The notes: a model not told the origin generated them from the sequence alone. A stretch of DNA of 64,000 nt from an uncultured Acetatifactor sp. (GCA_910580225.1 CAJTXE010000001.1:350216-414215), one strand, 5' to 3'. Counted from the stretch's first letter, positions 16,735-25,917 are shown. Program-made: numbers and translations.

Positions 16735-18174
16735 ATGTTGAGGCAGGAAAATCATGCGGGGAAAAGCATTGCATATGAGGAAGCTGAAGTCAGGCGGAAT
16801 CCGTATCTGGCAGATTATGGTAAGCGGCATGCCGGTCAGGGAATGCCAAGGGCTGTATCTGGCCGGGAACGTACTCCGGGAAGGCACTGCGGGCAGGAGC
16901 AGGCAGGCGGAAAAATTGTGCCGCTGACAGCCCGGAATACGAAAAGGGGGGCGGGGTTGAGTCCGCATTCTGCCGGTGAGGAAAAATCCGGAAAAGATCT
17001 GTCTCTGTTGTATGGGGGCGAATTCGTTTCTGAATCGTTCCGAGGGAGGACAGCAGATTATGAGCGGGAAGCACCGGTACGCCGAAGGCGGTCAGCAGAC
17101 GATGAGAGGACAGACGCAGTCGATCTCAGGCGGATGCGTTCAGAAGAATATAGAGAGTCCGGGGCATCCCGCCGGAGTTCGGCAGCGGATTATGAGGAGT
17201 TCTCATCCGTCCGCAGGCGGATGTCCCAGGGAAGTGAGACAACTGTATCAGGGAGAAGACCGCGACCTTCGGACAGGGAAGCACCGGCCCACAGGCAGAT
17301 TACTGAGGATTCGGATATCACCAGACAGGTAAGAAGGGGAACCGAAGCTGTCATATCCGGAAAGGATTATACCGGTTCCGGGGCCCGCACCCGGAATCGG
17401 GGATATGGGGGGGCCGGTACAGCAGTTCGGCAGGCGCCGAACCGCCGTCTGTCTTCCGCCGCCCGTGCCAGGCGGAAAAGGCGTGTTATGAGACAGCGCC
17501 TGATGGTAGGGGTATGGATCTTATGTGCTGTGGCATTGGGGGTGGCTTTTGTGGTTCGGAGCCATCGCCCGGTACCCGCCGGAAGTGAACAGGAAAATAC
17601 AGGAGGCATCTTGTCCGGCGGCGGTATTATGAATCAAATGGGTTTCGGAAAAACGGTCCAGGGCATTCCGGAATCCGTATTTGTGAAGCATCCAGACTGG
17701 GAAGAAAATTATCTGACGCCCAACGAGTACTCCAGGCCCGGGGAACCCCTGAAATCAGTCACGAATATATTTGTTCATTATACTGCCAATCCGGGAACCA
17801 GTGCAGCTCAGAACCGCAGCTATTTTGAGCAGCAGAAGGATACGCATGAAGCCAGTGTCAGTGCACATTTTATCATCGGCTATGAGGGAGAGATCATCCA
17901 GTGCGTGCCCCTGGATGAGATCGCTTATGCCGTGATGACCCGAAACTACGACTCCATTTCCATTGAATGCTGTTATCTGGAGCAGGATGGCTCCTTTACT
18001 CCGGAGACCTATGAGTCCCTGATTTCTCTGCTGGCATGGCTGACGGATGCCTATCAGCTGGAGGCGGAAGATATTCTGAGACATTATGACTGCGGCGGCA
18101 AGAAATGTCCGCTTTATTACACAGAACATGAAGATGCATGGGAACAATTGAAAATGGACGTGGACAAGCTGTAG
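16735..18174 (+). CDS. Membrane-anchored N-acetylmuramoyl-L-alanine amidase with long basic N terminus
   Basis: The C-terminal part (about residues 300-479) is an Amidase_2/PGRP-type domain that cleaves the lactyl-amide bond of peptidoglycan. H348 (FVHYTAN), H450 and C458 (HYDCGGKKC) sit where the zinc ligands are expected. Ahead of it is a single membrane segment (about 257-274). The first 250 residues are predicted cytoplasmic, with many Arg, Ser, Asp and Glu residues, RRR/RRS clusters, and no known fold. Topology with positive charge before the segment places the amidase outside. GAGGTGGAG precedes the ATG. The basic region is an odd feature for an amidase. Confidence 0.87.
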   Translation: MLRQENHAGKSIAYEEAEVRRNPYLADYGKRHAGQGMPRAVSGRERTPGRHCGQEQAGGKIVPLTARNTKRGAGLSPHSAGEEKSGKDLSLLYGGEFVSESFRGRTADYEREAPVRRRRSADDERTDAVDLRRMRSEEYRESGASRRSSAADYEEFSSVRRRMSQGSETTVSGRRPRPSDREAPAHRQITEDSDITRQVRRGTEAVISGKDYTGSGARTRNRGYGGAGTAVRQAPNRRLSSAARARRKRRVMRQRLMVGVWILCAVALGVAFVVRSHRPVPAGSEQENTGGILSGGGIMNQMGFGKTVQGIPESVFVKHPDWEENYLTPNEYSRPGEPLKSVTNIFVHYTANPGTSAAQNRSYFEQQKDTHEASVSAHFIIGYEGEIIQCVPLDEIAYAVMTRNYDSISIECCYLEQDGSFTPETYESLISLLAWLTDAYQLEAEDILRHYDCGGKKCPLYYTEHEDAWEQLKMDVDKL

Positions 18175-18255
18175 AATCTTTGTTAAAATAGAACCTGTCA
18201 GCAAATGCCGGTCAGGAAAAAGTTACATACGGCAGATGCGGACAAGGAGGGCAGG

Positions 18256-18906
18256 ATGAAGATATTATCTCCGTCTATTTTGGCAGCAGATTTCAGCAGA
18301 CTCGGAGAACAGATTAAGGAAGTGGAGCAGGCAGGTGCGAAATACCTGCACATAGATGTGATGGATGGGGTATTTGTACCGGATATCTCTTTTGGGATGC
18401 CGGTGATCTCCTCCATCCGGAAGTGTACGGATATTGTGTTTGATGTCCATTTGATGATTGACAGACCAGAGCGTTATATCAAGGAATTTGCCGATTGCGG
18501 AGCGAATCTGATCAACTTTCACCTGGAAGCAACGGAGGATGTGGTGGGTACCATACAGAGAATCCGGTTTCTGGGCAGGAAGGCAGGCATTACCATCAGT
18601 CCCCAGACGGCTGCGAAGGCGGTGGAACCTTATCTGAAGCTGGTGGATATGGTGCTGGTGATGACCGTGAAGCCGGGATTCGGAGGGCAGAAAATGATAC
18701 CGGAATGTCTGGATAAGGTGAGAGAGGTCCGGTCAATGGTTCTGGAGAAAGGACTCCGTACGGATATTGAGGTGGACGGCGGGATCCGGCTTGACAATGT
18801 AGAACTGGCATTGGAAGCGGGGGCAAACATCATTGTATCCGGTTCGGCAGTATTTAAGAATCGTATTTCCGATAATGTTGCGGGATTCCTGGCGAAAATG
18901 CAGTGA
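18256..18906 (+). CDS. rpe: Ribulose-phosphate 3-epimerase
   Basis: Rpe interconverts ribulose 5-phosphate and xylulose 5-phosphate in the pentose phosphate pathway. The 216-residue product has the TIM-barrel motifs SPSILAADF at the N terminus, HIDVMDGVFVPDISFG with metal-binding His and Asp, VHLMI, MTVKPGFGGQ and EVDGGI. ATG 18256 follows AAGGAGG, and homology begins exactly there; an earlier in-frame ATG at 18205 would add 17 unrelated residues. Confidence 0.97.
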   Translation: MKILSPSILAADFSRLGEQIKEVEQAGAKYLHIDVMDGVFVPDISFGMPVISSIRKCTDIVFDVHLMIDRPERYIKEFADCGANLINFHLEATEDVVGTIQRIRFLGRKAGITISPQTAAKAVEPYLKLVDMVLVMTVKPGFGGQKMIPECLDKVREVRSMVLEKGLRTDIEVDGGIRLDNVELALEAGANIIVSGSAVFKNRISDNVAGFLAKMQ

Positions 18907-18995
18907 GTGCCGCCTGTTTTTCGTTGTGTAGATAAGCGGGCAGAGAATTTCAGAATGCGTTCTGTTGTTGGAAGACAATTCAGGAGGGGCGGAAT

Positions 18996-19724
18996 ATGCA
19001 GTTTAACGGGGTCGGAAAAGGACACGACAGCCAGATGCATATGCATCATGTGACGGATTGCGTGTTTGACCATGCACATTACAGGAAAAAGGAGGAGTCT
19101 GCCGCATCCGGGTCAGGGATGGAATCGCAGGCATTGGATATGACGCAGAAAGAGCAGGAGGGAGAATTGTCTTTGTCAGCCTGGCTGGACAGGATGTTCG
19201 GAAAGGGGAAGGGGTTTCTCCGAGGGTTTTGGAACGGAAGCGGTTCTGCCGTCCGGGGCGTGACGGAAGGGCGGGAGGACATTGCCGGGACGGGCAGTCT
19301 GACCGGTCGGCAGGCTTCGGACAGCCAGGATATCTCGGCACCAGGCGCTGCCGAAGGATTGCATTCCGCACAGGTTTCGGCGGCGTCAGCGTCAGTTCCA
19401 CCGCCCAGGATGATAGAGAACAACCCATACTTTTCTGCCATAGAGGACACAGGCAGAAAGCAGGAGAATCTGTGGCAGAAGGTGCGGGTGAAATTTCGGG
19501 ATGTCAGCGGCAGGCTGGCGGGACATCTGCCGGGAAATTTTTTTCAGACCGGAAACCAGGACTCCTTTCAGTCAAATCGGCAGAAACCGAAAACAGATCT
19601 TCGGAAACACAGCAGATATCATGAAGATAAACTGGAAATCGATTGTGTATTGACGGATGACAGCTATCTGCTGGATTCATATGACCGGAAAGGGGAATAC
19701 AGCAGGCTTTCGGCAAAGAAATAG
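18996..19724 (+). CDS. Uncharacterised protein
   Basis: I do not recognise this 242-residue protein. It begins with a His- and Asp-rich stretch (GHDSQMHMHHVTDC), has a short amphipathic region around 55-75 (LSAWLDRMFGKGKGFLRGFW), a long low-complexity Ser/Gly/Ala middle, and a basic C-terminal part. There is no signal peptide or clear membrane segment. The coding case rests on a good ribosome site (AGGAGGGG before ATG 18996), an uninterrupted frame and its position between rpe and metG. The His-rich start could bind metal; this is speculation. Confidence 0.65.
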   Translation: MQFNGVGKGHDSQMHMHHVTDCVFDHAHYRKKEESAASGSGMESQALDMTQKEQEGELSLSAWLDRMFGKGKGFLRGFWNGSGSAVRGVTEGREDIAGTGSLTGRQASDSQDISAPGAAEGLHSAQVSAASASVPPPRMIENNPYFSAIEDTGRKQENLWQKVRVKFRDVSGRLAGHLPGNFFQTGNQDSFQSNRQKPKTDLRKHSRYHEDKLEIDCVLTDDSYLLDSYDRKGEYSRLSAKK

Positions 19725-19772
19725 AAGATAGATGAGCATGGCAGATTTTCGAAATTGACAGGATTCGAGTTA

Positions 19773-19801
19773 TTGACAGACAATGGGGTTTGTGTTACCT
19801 T
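19773..19801 (+). promoter_or_regulatory. Possible promoter for the metG leader
   Basis: TTGACA (19773-19778) and TACCTT (19796-19801) are 17 bases apart. A second TTGACA lies at 19755-19760. The -10 is poor, so the start point is uncertain, but the position would give a leader of about 185 bases before metG containing the hairpin at 19854-19892. Confidence 0.45.
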
Positions 19802-19853
19802 TTTATATAGATAAAAGTTTGTCGGATTCTTATTTTATAAAAAAGGCATACCG

Positions 19854-19898
19854 GCTCGTCTTCTGGTGCAAGATAGGCAGTAGGAGACGGGCTTTTTT
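19854..19898 (+). terminator. Intrinsic terminator or attenuator hairpin upstream of metG
   Basis: An 11-base arm (19854-19864) pairs fully with 19882-19892, including two G-U pairs, and is followed at once by six T residues. It lies 130 bases after the preceding gene and 95 bases before metG. It could end the upstream transcript, end a short RNA from the promoter at 19773, or act as an attenuator. No T-box consensus is visible. Confidence 0.75.
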
Positions 19899-19993
19899 GA
19901 AACTTTCAGGTTTCAGGCATATGCGGTGCGTTGGGGAAGATCCGTTTTGTGTATGCATCCGGCAATCAAATGGAAAACAGGAGGAGAACGGAA

Positions 19994-22048
19994 ATGGAGA
20001 GTAAGGGAAAGTACTATCTTACCACGGCCATTGCCTATACTTCGGGCAGGCCCCACATTGGCAACAATTACGAGATCGTGCTGGCAGACAGTATTGCGCG
20101 TTTCAGAAGAAAAGAAGGATATGATGTCTTCTTTCAGACAGGCACGGATGAGCACGGTCAGAAGATTGAGATGAAGGCACAGGAGGCAGGAGTAAGCCCC
20201 AAGGTTTTTGTAGACAATGTGGCGGGGATTATCCGGGGGATGTGCGATAAGCTGAATATTTCCTATGATAAATTTATTCGGACTACGGACGATTATCATG
20301 AGAAACAGGTGCAGAAGATTTTCAGGCGTCTGTATGAACAGGGAGATATCTATAAGGGAGCCTATGAGGGAATGTACTGTACGCCCTGTGAGTCCTTCTG
20401 GACTGAGTCACAGCTGGTGGAAGGCAAGTGCCCGGACTGCGGCAGGGAAGTGAAGCCCGCCAGTGAGGAGGCCTACTTTTTCCGTATGAGCAGGTATGCG
20501 GACAGGCTGATCAGGCATATCAATGATCACCCGGAATTTATCCAGCCGGTGTCCCGCAAAAATGAGATGATGAACAATTTCCTTCTTCCGGGGCTCCAGG
20601 ATCTGTGTGTTTCCAGGACATCGTTTCAATGGGGAGTTCCGGTAGATTTTGATGATAAACATGTAGTATATGTGTGGCTGGATGCCCTGACGAACTATAT
20701 CACCGGTGTGGGATATGATGCGGAGGGGAATTCCACGGAGCAATATCAGAAGCTCTGGCCTGCGGATCTGCATCTCATCGGAAAGGATATTATTCGGTTT
20801 CATACCATTTACTGGCCCATCTTTCTGATGGCCCTGGGGGAGCCGCTGCCGAAGCAGATTTTCGGACATCCCTGGCTGATGATGAACGGCGGGAAGATGA
20901 GTAAGTCCAAAGGGAATGTGATATATGTGGACGATCTGGCGGACTTTTTCGGTGTGGATGCGGTGCGCTATTACATGATTCATGAGATGCCTTTCGAAAA
21001 TGACGGAAATGCCACCTGGGAACTCATTGCGGAGCGTACCAATTCGGATCTTGCCAACACCTTGGGGAATCTGGTAAATCGTACCATCTCCATGAGCAAC
21101 AAGTATTTCGGAGGCGTGGTTTCCCGCAGGGAGACGATTCTGACAGAACAGGAGAAGGCCACAGACAGGGATCTGTGTCTCACCGCCATTGGCACGCTGA
21201 CAAAGACGGCTGCAAAGATGGAGGAGCTGCGTGTGGCAGATGCGCTGACGGAGGTCTTCGCCCTGTTCAAGCGCTGCAACAAATACATTGACGAGACAGA
21301 GCCCTGGGTTCTGGCCAAGAATCCGGACAGGGCAGACAGACTGTCCACGGTGCTTTACAATCTGGTGGAGAGCATTGTCATAGGAACCTCCCTGTTGGAG
21401 CCTTTTATGCCGGAGACTGCGGCAAAGATCGCTGCGCAGCTGAATACTTCTCTGAGGGATTTTGACTGTCTGGGAATCTTTGGACTCTTGCCGGACGGAC
21501 ACAAACTCACGGAGAAGCCGGAGATCCTTTTTGCGAGACTGGATAAGAAGGAAGTGGAGAAAAAGGAAGAGGAGGTTCTGGCAGCCATGACAGCGTCGGC
21601 AGAGGCTTCCGTCAGTGCAGGCGAAAACGGAGACACCGGGAAGAGGGAAGCCGGAACCGAAGCGCTATCGGGGATACAGGCGGATGAAAACGGCGCGGAA
21701 ATGATCGATAGGGACGCCAAACCCGAGATCACTTATGATGACTTTGCCAAAATGCAGTTCCAGGTAGGGGAAATTCTGTCCTGTGAGGCAGTGCCAAAGT
21801 CAAAGAAGCTGCTTTGCAGCCAGGTGAAGATCGGCAGCCAGGTAAAGCAGATCGTATCCGGCATCAAGGCCTATTATTCTCCGGAGGAAATGGTGGGCAA
21901 GAAGGTGATGGTGCTGGTGAACTTAAAGCCTGCAAAACTGGCAGGGGTATTGTCAGAGGGCATGCTTCTGTGTGCGGAGGACGCACAGGGGAACCTGGCG
22001 CTGGTGAAACCGGAGAAGGAGATGCCCTCGGGAGCGGAAATCGCCTGA
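19994..22048 (+). CDS. metG: Methionyl-tRNA synthetase
   Basis: MetG charges tRNA-Met with methionine. The 684-residue product has the class I motifs HIGNN and KMSKSKGN, a zinc finger-like CTPC...CPDC insertion, the anticodon-binding helical domain, and a C-terminal OB-fold tRNA-binding/dimerisation domain (about 575-684, MQFQVGEIL, NLKPAKLAGVLSEGM). A low-complexity Glu/Ala/Gly linker of some 50 residues precedes that domain. ATG 19994 follows AGGAGGA. The same OB-fold module is found on the class I LysRS at 10949-12958. Confidence 0.97.
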   Translation: MESKGKYYLTTAIAYTSGRPHIGNNYEIVLADSIARFRRKEGYDVFFQTGTDEHGQKIEMKAQEAGVSPKVFVDNVAGIIRGMCDKLNISYDKFIRTTDDYHEKQVQKIFRRLYEQGDIYKGAYEGMYCTPCESFWTESQLVEGKCPDCGREVKPASEEAYFFRMSRYADRLIRHINDHPEFIQPVSRKNEMMNNFLLPGLQDLCVSRTSFQWGVPVDFDDKHVVYVWLDALTNYITGVGYDAEGNSTEQYQKLWPADLHLIGKDIIRFHTIYWPIFLMALGEPLPKQIFGHPWLMMNGGKMSKSKGNVIYVDDLADFFGVDAVRYYMIHEMPFENDGNATWELIAERTNSDLANTLGNLVNRTISMSNKYFGGVVSRRETILTEQEKATDRDLCLTAIGTLTKTAAKMEELRVADALTEVFALFKRCNKYIDETEPWVLAKNPDRADRLSTVLYNLVESIVIGTSLLEPFMPETAAKIAAQLNTSLRDFDCLGIFGLLPDGHKLTEKPEILFARLDKKEVEKKEEEVLAAMTASAEASVSAGENGDTGKREAGTEALSGIQADENGAEMIDRDAKPEITYDDFAKMQFQVGEILSCEAVPKSKKLLCSQVKIGSQVKQIVSGIKAYYSPEEMVGKKVMVLVNLKPAKLAGVLSEGMLLCAEDAQGNLALVKPEKEMPSGAEIA

Positions 22049-22138
22049 GCGGACGGGACAGCGGGGCAGGAGATCAGCAGAGAAGACGGACGATTGCTTG
22101 ATATGCACTCCCAAGCGCCCAGGGGGAATAAAGGTGGA

Positions 22139-23086
22139 ATGAAAAAAGAAGAATTTTATTTTACTTCAAAAGATGAAATCCATAAACTTCACGGAGTGCG
22201 CTACAGCCCGGAGGAAGGCCGGGAAATTCGCTGTGTTCTGCAGATTGTACACGGCATGGCGGAGTACGTGGAGCGGTATGAGGAATTCGCAGAATACCTC
22301 ACTGAGAGAGGTTATGTAGTGGTGGGTGAGGATCATCTGGGCCACGGAAAGTCAGTGGGGAAACAAGGAAAATTCGGTTATTTCTGCGGCACCGACCCGG
22401 CCACGGCTTTGGTGGAGAATGTTCACAGGCTTCGGGAGATCACACAGAAGATCTACAGCGAGGTTCCCTATGTGCTTATGGGGCACAGTATGGGTTCCTT
22501 CATTACCCGCAATTATATGTTCCGGCACGGAGAAGGACTATCCGGCGTAATCATCATGGGAACGGGAATGGAAGCTTTCATGACTGTGAAGCTGGCCCAG
22601 GGGGTGGCGGCTGTCCAGAGGCTGTTTTTGGGTGACAGGCACATCAGCCGACTGATCGACAGGATGGCCTTCGGCCGGTACAATCGGAAGGTGGAGCATC
22701 CACGGACAGCTTTCGACTGGCTGAGCCGGGACGGAAATCGGGTGGACCGGTATATTGCAGATCCCCAGTGCGGTTTTGTGTTTACCGTGAATGGCTTTCG
22801 GGCATTGTTTGAACTGATTTCCAGGCTGTATTCCGGGAAGAATCTGGAGCAGATTCCGAAGCGTCTGCCGGTATGTCTGGTTTCGGGGACTGGGGATCCG
22901 GTGGGCGGTTACGGTGTGGGAGTGAAAAAGGCATATGGCTCTCTGCGGAAGGCGGGGATGGAAGATGTAACCATGAAGCTTTACCCGGAGGGCAGGCATG
23001 AACTGCTGAATGAAATTAACCGGGACGAGGTAACGCAGAATCTCTGCAGGTGGCTGGAGCGTATGGTTTTGAAGGAGACCCGGTAA
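22139..23086 (+). CDS. Alpha/beta hydrolase, lysophospholipase/monoglyceride lipase type
   Basis: The product has 315 residues of the Hydrolase_4 (serine aminopeptidase S33-like) type. The nucleophile elbow is GHSMGS, the acid is probably the Asp in TGDPVG, and the His is in GRHELLNE. The N-terminal block VHGMAEYVERYEEF is characteristic of PldB-type lipases. There is no signal peptide, so it is probably cytosolic. ATG 22139 follows AAGGTGG. It is 90 bases after metG on the same strand. The natural substrate (lysophospholipid, monoacylglycerol or another ester) cannot be told. Confidence 0.9.
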   Translation: MKKEEFYFTSKDEIHKLHGVRYSPEEGREIRCVLQIVHGMAEYVERYEEFAEYLTERGYVVVGEDHLGHGKSVGKQGKFGYFCGTDPATALVENVHRLREITQKIYSEVPYVLMGHSMGSFITRNYMFRHGEGLSGVIIMGTGMEAFMTVKLAQGVAAVQRLFLGDRHISRLIDRMAFGRYNRKVEHPRTAFDWLSRDGNRVDRYIADPQCGFVFTVNGFRALFELISRLYSGKNLEQIPKRLPVCLVSGTGDPVGGYGVGVKKAYGSLRKAGMEDVTMKLYPEGRHELLNEINRDEVTQNLCRWLERMVLKETR

Positions 23087-23228
23087 TATTGACGGGGGCT
23101 GTGGATATCTTCTGCAGAATACGAATAAAGAGATTTTTTCGGCGGCACGGTGTGATGGCAATTAAATGCCGTATCGGTAAAAACCAAAAACAGAAGACAG
23201 CACGATATGGCATGAACGGAGTGAGGCA

Positions 23229-23717
23229 GTGGATATTAGAAGGATGGTGCAGATACCCTATGAGGTCAGATGGGCTCAGGCAGAGGATTGGACGCCTGCG
23301 ATCAGGATGATTTGGATAACCTTTGTGAAATATGAAGGAAAGGTTTATACAGAGGAGGGTATCAGGAGATTTTTTGAGTTTATTACGGCGGAAGAGCTGT
23401 ATGTTTCTTTTTTACAGGGGGAATACCGTCTGATGGTGGCATTAGATGCCGGAAAGGTTATTGGAGCAGGGTCCGTGAGAGACAGAAACCGTCTTTCGCT
23501 TCTGTTTGTTGACGAGGCCTACCAGTGCCAGGGGGTCGGAAGCACGATTCTCGGAAAACTTTGCAGTTATCTGAAGTCAGAGGCGGGAGAGCGGTATATG
23601 TCGCTGCAGGCGGCGCCTTATGCGGTAAATTTTTACAGGAAACAGGGATTCCGTGCGGTGCATCCGGAGGTGGAGTTTTCCGGAATCCGTGTAACCCCCA
23701 TGGAAAAAGTGTTCTGA
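23229..23717 (+). CDS. GNAT family N-acetyltransferase
   Basis: The 162-residue protein shows a GNAT fold. It has GAGSVRDRNRLSLLFVDEAYQCQGVGSTIL with the acetyl-CoA pyrophosphate-binding QGVGS, and a C-terminal FYRKQGFRAV strand. The start appears to be GTG 23229, with GGAGTGAG upstream; ATG 23244 is an alternative. The substrate is unknown. Confidence 0.85.
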   Translation: MDIRRMVQIPYEVRWAQAEDWTPAIRMIWITFVKYEGKVYTEEGIRRFFEFITAEELYVSFLQGEYRLMVALDAGKVIGAGSVRDRNRLSLLFVDEAYQCQGVGSTILGKLCSYLKSEAGERYMSLQAAPYAVNFYRKQGFRAVHPEVEFSGIRVTPMEKVF

Positions 23718-23740
23718 GAACAGAAAGGTATGGTATTGCT

Positions 23741-24463
23741 ATGAAGTTTTTTGATTTGGAAAGTCCGTTGATGCAGGTGCTGAACAAAGTTGCTGATCTC
23801 ATGATATTAAATCTCCTGACAGTTCTTTTCTGCATCCCTGTGATTACTGTGGGGGCATCTCTTACAGCCATGCATTATGTGGCATTGAAGATGGCCAGGA
23901 ATGAAGAGTGTTACATTGCCAGAGATTTCTTTAAATCTTTTCGAATGAACCTGAAGCAGGGAACAGTGATCTGGCTCATTGAGCTGTTCCTTGTTTTGGT
24001 GCTGGCGGGGGACTTCCTGATAATGAACTCAGTGGAGATGTCTTTTGGCGGTGTGATCAAGATCATCCTCACAGTGATTGCATTTGTGGGGCTTTTCACA
24101 TTTACATTTGTATTTCCCGTACTGGCGAAATTTGAAAATACAGTGATACGTACCATCAAAAATGCTTTTCTTATCGGTGTGCTGCAGTTTCCGAAGACGA
24201 TCCTCATGATGATTCTGTCGGTGGTTCCGACGGTTGTGTTTCTTCTGTTTCCACAGATTATGCCCATTGTATTTCTGTTTGGCTTCACGGCTCCGGCGTG
24301 GCTTTCTGCAAAGCTGTACAGTAACTATTTCAGGAGACTGGAAGACCAGATCCTGAATGAGAACGGGGAGGCCGGTGCAGGCGGGAGTACGGAGGGAGAG
24401 GATGAAAGAATATTCAAAGACGAACTGGACGAAAGTCTGCTGGATGATCCGCGTATCGGCTGA
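23741..24463 (+). CDS. DUF624 (YesL-like) membrane protein
   Basis: The 240-residue protein has about five hydrophobic membrane segments and the N-terminal pattern FFDLESPLMQVLNKVADLMILN seen in DUF624/YesL proteins. Genes of this family commonly accompany carbohydrate ABC transporters or glycoside hydrolases, and their function is not settled. Here a sugar-ABC ATPase gene follows on the same strand, after a gap with its own regulatory signals. The C terminus is acidic. ATG 23741 is where family similarity begins; an in-frame extension upstream lies inside the acetyltransferase gene. Confidence 0.85.
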   Translation: MKFFDLESPLMQVLNKVADLMILNLLTVLFCIPVITVGASLTAMHYVALKMARNEECYIARDFFKSFRMNLKQGTVIWLIELFLVLVLAGDFLIMNSVEMSFGGVIKIILTVIAFVGLFTFTFVFPVLAKFENTVIRTIKNAFLIGVLQFPKTILMMILSVVPTVVFLLFPQIMPIVFLFGFTAPAWLSAKLYSNYFRRLEDQILNENGEAGAGGSTEGEDERIFKDELDESLLDDPRIG

Positions 24464-24675
24464 AGAGCCTGGGGTGCTTCCTGCCGCAGTGGAGGCTGAT
24501 TTCTTATGACAGTTTTTGCCGGGTAGAATAGCTTGTGCAACATAACTAAAATAAAGAGGATAAAATGTGCATTATGACGGAAAAGGGGAAATGTGTCCAA
24601 GTTTCTAAGCATTATTAACAATCTGTTCAGAAATCTTTGTGAAATAGTGGCATGGCGGAATTTCGTAATATTCGG

Positions 24676-24711
24676 TATACTGTTGTCAGGTGAGGCGATG
24701 ATGCATCATCG
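24676..24711 (+). promoter_or_regulatory. Palindromic operator-like site downstream of a possible -10, before the sugar-ABC ATPase gene
   Basis: CGATGATGCATCATCG at 24696-24711 is a perfect 16-base palindrome. It lies 15 bases after TATACT (24676-24681), a possible -10, and 46 bases before the start codon. The place and symmetry suggest a repressor site or a 5'-leader structure. No clear -35 is visible. Confidence 0.5.
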
Positions 24712-24757
24712 TAAAATGAATAATAAGACATGTTAAACGTGAAAGGAGTTTTCAGTT

Positions 24758-25873
24758 ATGGCAAGTTTATCTTTAAAGAATGTCTGTAAGGTATATCCCA
24801 ATGGTTTTGAAGCAGTTAAGGATTTCAACCTGCAGATAGCGGACAAAGAGTTTATCATCTTCGTAGGACCTTCCGGATGCGGTAAGTCTACAACACTTCG
24901 TATGGTTGCAGGTCTGGAAGATATTTCTTCCGGCGAACTGAAGATTGGTGACAGAGTAGTAAACGATGTAGAGCCCAAGGACCGTGACATCGCAATGGTA
25001 TTCCAGAATTACGCTCTGTATCCTCATATGTCTGTATATGATAATATGGCGTTTGGTCTGAAGCTGAGGAAAGTTCCGAAGGATCAGATCGACAAGATGG
25101 TAAAGGAAGCAGCCAAGGTTCTTGATCTGACTCCCCTCCTTGAGCGTAAGCCGAAGGCTCTGTCCGGTGGTCAGAGACAGCGTGTTGCCATGGGGCGTGC
25201 TATTGTGCGTAATCCCAAGGTGTTCCTGATGGATGAGCCTCTTTCCAACTTGGATGCAAAGCTACGTGTACAGATGCGTATCGAGATCGCGAAGCTGCAT
25301 CAGAGACTGGGTACCACCATCATCTACGTTACACATGACCAGACAGAGGCTATGACCCTTGGTACCAGGATCGTTGTTATGAAGGACGGCGTTATCCAGC
25401 AGGTAGATACGCCTCAGAATCTGTATGACAGACCTCAGAACCTGTTTGTTGCAGGATTCATGGGATCTCCTCAGATGAATTTCCTGGATGCAAAGGTTAA
25501 GGTGACAGGGAATATTGCACATCTGGAGATTGCGGGACACAGCATCGCTCTTCCTGAAGCAAAATCCAAGAAGCTCATTGCAGGCGGTTATGACGGAAAG
25601 ATAGTTACTTTCGGTATTCGTCCCGAGAACGTGGATGATGATCCTGAGTTCCTGGCAAAATGCGATCCCAAGTGCGTATTCGAGTCTTCTGTAAGAGTAT
25701 ATGAGCTGCTTGGTGCAGAAGTTTATCTGTACTTTGATCTGGATGAGTTCCCGCTCACTGCAAGAGTGGCTCCCAGCACCAAGTCAAGACCTGGTGATCC
25801 CATCAAATTCGCATTCGAAGTTGAGAAGATTCACGTATTCGACAAAGAAACCGAGCAGATTATTACAAACTAG
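24758..25873 (+). CDS. Carbohydrate ABC transporter ATP-binding protein (MsmX/UgpC type)
   Basis: The 371-residue ATPase powers sugar import and often serves several permeases. It contains Walker A GPSGCGKST, signature LSGGQRQRVAMGRA, Walker B VFLMDEPLSNLD, the H loop VTHDQTEAMTL, and a C-terminal MalK-type TOBE/OB regulatory region (from about 240, FMGSPQMNFL). No permease or binding protein gene lies next to it, which fits a shared MsmX-like subunit. It has its own upstream control region and a terminator just after. Its codon use appears biased to highly expressed patterns compared with neighbouring genes. Confidence 0.95.
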   Translation: MASLSLKNVCKVYPNGFEAVKDFNLQIADKEFIIFVGPSGCGKSTTLRMVAGLEDISSGELKIGDRVVNDVEPKDRDIAMVFQNYALYPHMSVYDNMAFGLKLRKVPKDQIDKMVKEAAKVLDLTPLLERKPKALSGGQRQRVAMGRAIVRNPKVFLMDEPLSNLDAKLRVQMRIEIAKLHQRLGTTIIYVTHDQTEAMTLGTRIVVMKDGVIQQVDTPQNLYDRPQNLFVAGFMGSPQMNFLDAKVKVTGNIAHLEIAGHSIALPEAKSKKLIAGGYDGKIVTFGIRPENVDDDPEFLAKCDPKCVFESSVRVYELLGAEVYLYFDLDEFPLTARVAPSTKSRPGDPIKFAFEVEKIHVFDKETEQIITN

Positions 25874-25890
25874 TATGAAAAGGTACATCA

Positions 25891-25917
25891 GGGGATGCTG
25901 GAAAGGCATCCCCTTTT
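25891..25917 (+). terminator. Intrinsic terminator after the ABC ATPase gene
   Basis: GGGGATGC (25891-25898) pairs perfectly with GCATCCCC (25906-25913) across a 7-base loop and is followed by four T residues. It lies 18 bases after the stop codon. Confidence 0.8.

Noticed and set aside
16954..17400. Repeat-rich basic region as a frameshift artefact of the amidase gene
   Set aside because: The frame stays open with no stop, the ribosome site matches the upstream ATG, and the composition is steady up to the membrane segment.
19773..19993. T-box riboswitch ahead of metG
   Set aside because: The conserved T-box sequence (AGGGTGGNACCGCG) is not present, and the space before the hairpin is too short for a T-box.
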